Part shown: piece by piece, positions 62,933 to 64,000 of the stretch | Layout: each line of letters begins with the position of its first letter | Position numbering within the stretch: the stretch's first letter is position 1 | Assembly (NCBI RefSeq): GCF_042683165.1 | Contig: NZ_JBHUIZ010000009.1 | Location: forward strand, 1 to 64,000 | From: Tigheibacillus halophilus | GTDB lineage: Bacteria; Bacillota; Bacilli; Bacillales; Amphibacillaceae | DNA length: 64,000 nt | Reading direction: 5' to 3' | Made by a program: the position numbers and the translations under genes | Notes under the pieces: generated by a model | What the model saw: the letters and a program-made list of their open reading frames with translations, nothing else | Databases searched by the model: none | What the model was told of the DNA's origin: nothing

Positions 62933-63463
62933 ATGAAGGTAGAAAAGCTAAAATATAAAATTAATAAGATCATTAATCAGACAAAATTAAAAGTTGCACA
63001 TGATAAAAAGCAGGTGAAGGTCAACATAAATTATCATGTACTTAATGATTACGAAGGAAAAATATCCGAGATCCAATATAAAGAAACTGCAAAGAAATTA
63101 GATGCTTATATGGATCAGAAAATAGTAGAAAGTAGGCAGGATGGTGGTGTGCGTATATCAAAGTTGTCAGACGGGAGATACGCCTTTTACCAGACGAAAA
63201 CACCTATTTTGCGTAAAATAAATGAGCATCCTGAACCACTAATCTCTGGTAAAGGATTATATCTTAATTACGATAATACTAGTGACAGTAAACAAATCAA
63301 TGTCGGGATAGACTTGGTGAAACTAAGAAAAAGATCATCTAAAACGGAAATGATTCATTTTAGGGTTAATCGCGAAATGAAAAAGAAACTAGATGATATG
63401 TGCGCGAGGGAGGAAATCCGGGTAAGTGACTTTCTTCGGGAATTATTAAGACAAACAATTTAA
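62933..63463 (+). CDS. Protein with C-terminal ribbon-helix-helix motif
   Basis: A 176-residue protein. The C-terminus (MIHFRVNREMKKKLDDMCAR then VSDFLRELLRQTI) fits a ribbon-helix-helix DNA-binding fold; the N-terminal ~130 residues are lysine-rich and unrecognised. The ATG at 62933 has AAGGAG 12 bases upstream; the in-frame ATG at 62891 would add 14 residues but its AAGGAG is only 4 bases away. The role is unknown; control of the island or a DNA-transfer/partition function are options. Confidence 0.65.
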   Translation: MKVEKLKYKINKIINQTKLKVAHDKKQVKVNINYHVLNDYEGKISEIQYKETAKKLDAYMDQKIVESRQDGGVRISKLSDGRYAFYQTKTPILRKINEHPEPLISGKGLYLNYDNTSDSKQINVGIDLVKLRKRSSKTEMIHFRVNREMKKKLDDMCAREEIRVSDFLRELLRQTI

Positions 63464-63553
63464 GAGTTATATAACCTTTAAATAATTTTTATGTGTATTT
63501 ATATCAATTTATATAAAATTCCTATGGAAAATCGGAAAGTAGAGGGTTGGATT

Positions 63554-64000
63554 ATGGTACGGAAAAACAGTATAGATTTAAAAGAACTGACACGCCGAGT
63601 GACTAGAGCAGAAATACGCAGATTGCAGGATATCGCAAGAACCCACTTTTATGCTCATGATGTTAAAAGTATAATATTGGGTACAAAATCAATAAAGGAG
63701 TTTTATAAGACAATTGCACATCAACACAAACTAAGTGACATTCAAAGAGAAGCATTAAGTAAAGGGTTGACTAGGGCAATGTATATAGAATTAATAGCAA
63801 GTCTAGGCAAAAATAATGTACAGCAAACTACTACCAAGGAAAAAACCTTTTTCCGGATTGTACTGGAGAATGCAGATTATAATAATATTGCAAGGAAACG
63901 GCGAAAGGATAATCTGATCACACAACAGAAGGTGCAAGTTAAGGTAAGTGTACAAATGGATAGGGACCTGCGTGACGCAATAAGAGACTACTGTAATACA
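63554..64000 (+). CDS. Partial protein, second RHH-like gene
   Basis: An open frame from ATG at 63554 runs off the window after 149 codons. It starts MVRKNSIDLKELTRRVTRAE and is basic throughout. Its last visible residues (KVKVSVQMDRDLRDAIRDYC) resemble the start of a ribbon-helix-helix motif, as in the preceding gene. A weak AGAGGG lies upstream. The family is not recognised. Confidence 0.6.
   Translation, partial: MVRKNSIDLKELTRRVTRAEIRRLQDIARTHFYAHDVKSIILGTKSIKEFYKTIAHQHKLSDIQREALSKGLTRAMYIELIASLGKNNVQQTTTKEKTFFRIVLENADYNNIARKRRKDNLITQQKVQVKVSVQMDRDLRDAIRDYCNT

Larger units (their letters stand above)
54590..64000. mobile_element. Integrative element inserted at the 3' end of rpsI
   Basis: Immediately after rpsI the DNA changes to AT-rich sequence with a convergent tyrosine recombinase, an excisionase-like gene and accessory genes. 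Integration at the 3' end of rpsI, restoring the coding sequence, is a known habit of integrative elements in Firmicutes. No second copy of the rpsI 3' end is seen up to 64000, so the right end lies outside and the size is unknown. No conjugation, replication or phage structural gene is visible here, so the class is undecided. Confidence 0.75.

Noticed and set aside
62635..62973. A 112-codon minus-strand frame opposite the RHH gene leader
   Set aside because: It crosses a strong terminator and overlaps the start of a better-supported plus-strand gene; hydrophobic composition is typical of an antisense shadow.
1..64000. CRISPR arrays and tRNA genes
   Set aside because: No regularly spaced direct repeats and no tRNA-like sequence ending in a T-arm and CCA were seen on either strand.

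Overview
The window is the large translation/transcription chromosomal segment of a low-GC Gram-positive spore-former of the family Bacillaceae. It reads left to right from the 3' end of a 5S rRNA gene to the 3' end of rpsI, and then enters an AT-rich integrated element that runs off the right edge. The family call rests on gene order, on the sporulation sigma factor sigH, on Bacillus-type leaders (CtsR box, cysteine T-box, L10 leader, TPP riboswitch) and on near identity of many proteins to Bacillus subtilis. Absence of disA, ispD, ispF and map from their usual places suggests a lineage away from B. subtilis (Oceanobacillus/Virgibacillus/Terribacillus-like), but the genus cannot be fixed from this window.

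Layout. 1-105: end of an rRNA operon. 263-5240: CtsR-controlled heat-shock operon ctsR-mcsA-mcsB-clpC. 5461-8212: radA and a PIN/TRAM membrane protein (yacL type). 8241-14001: gltX, then a cysteine T-box controlling cysE-cysS-mrnC-rlmB-rae1. 14157-16018: sigH, rpmGB, secE, nusG. 16051-18887: rplK, rplA, rplJ, rplL with candidate L1 sites and an L10 leader. 19095-27561: rsmC-like gene, then rpoB-rpoC behind a long structured leader. 27720-32590: L7Ae-like gene, rpsL, rpsG, fusA, tuf. 32731-47580: S10-spc-alpha super-cluster (rpsJ to rplQ, with secY, adk, a KOW gene, infA, rpoA). 47903-51161: ECF transporter module ecfA1-ecfA2-ecfT and truA. 51204-53502: TPP-riboswitch thiamine salvage genes thiM, a Lin0512-family gene and tenA, inserted between truA and rplM. 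53621-54606: rplM-rpsI.

From about 54.6 kb an integrative element occupies the 3' end of rpsI. It carries a convergent tyrosine recombinase and an excisionase-like protein. Its cargo includes a 603-residue protein ending in a HEPN-type R-x4-H motif followed by a membrane-anchored protein (a candidate defence pair). It also includes a leftward HTH / HipA-like kinase / DUF3037 operon whose kinase is broken by one in-frame TGA, a decayed IS3-family transposase, and two consecutive genes with ribbon-helix-helix-like C-termini. The second of these is cut by the window edge, and the far end of the element is not in the window.

Most of the window is conserved core machinery. The points worth a second look are the island cargo, the kinase nonsense mutation, paired L1-like leader structures, a hairpin between the nusG Shine-Dalgarno sequence and its start codon, a 22-bp perfect palindrome before radA, a structured intergenic element where map is missing, and the thiamine locus with a Lin0512 protein. 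All homology statements come from recall of families, not from searches.
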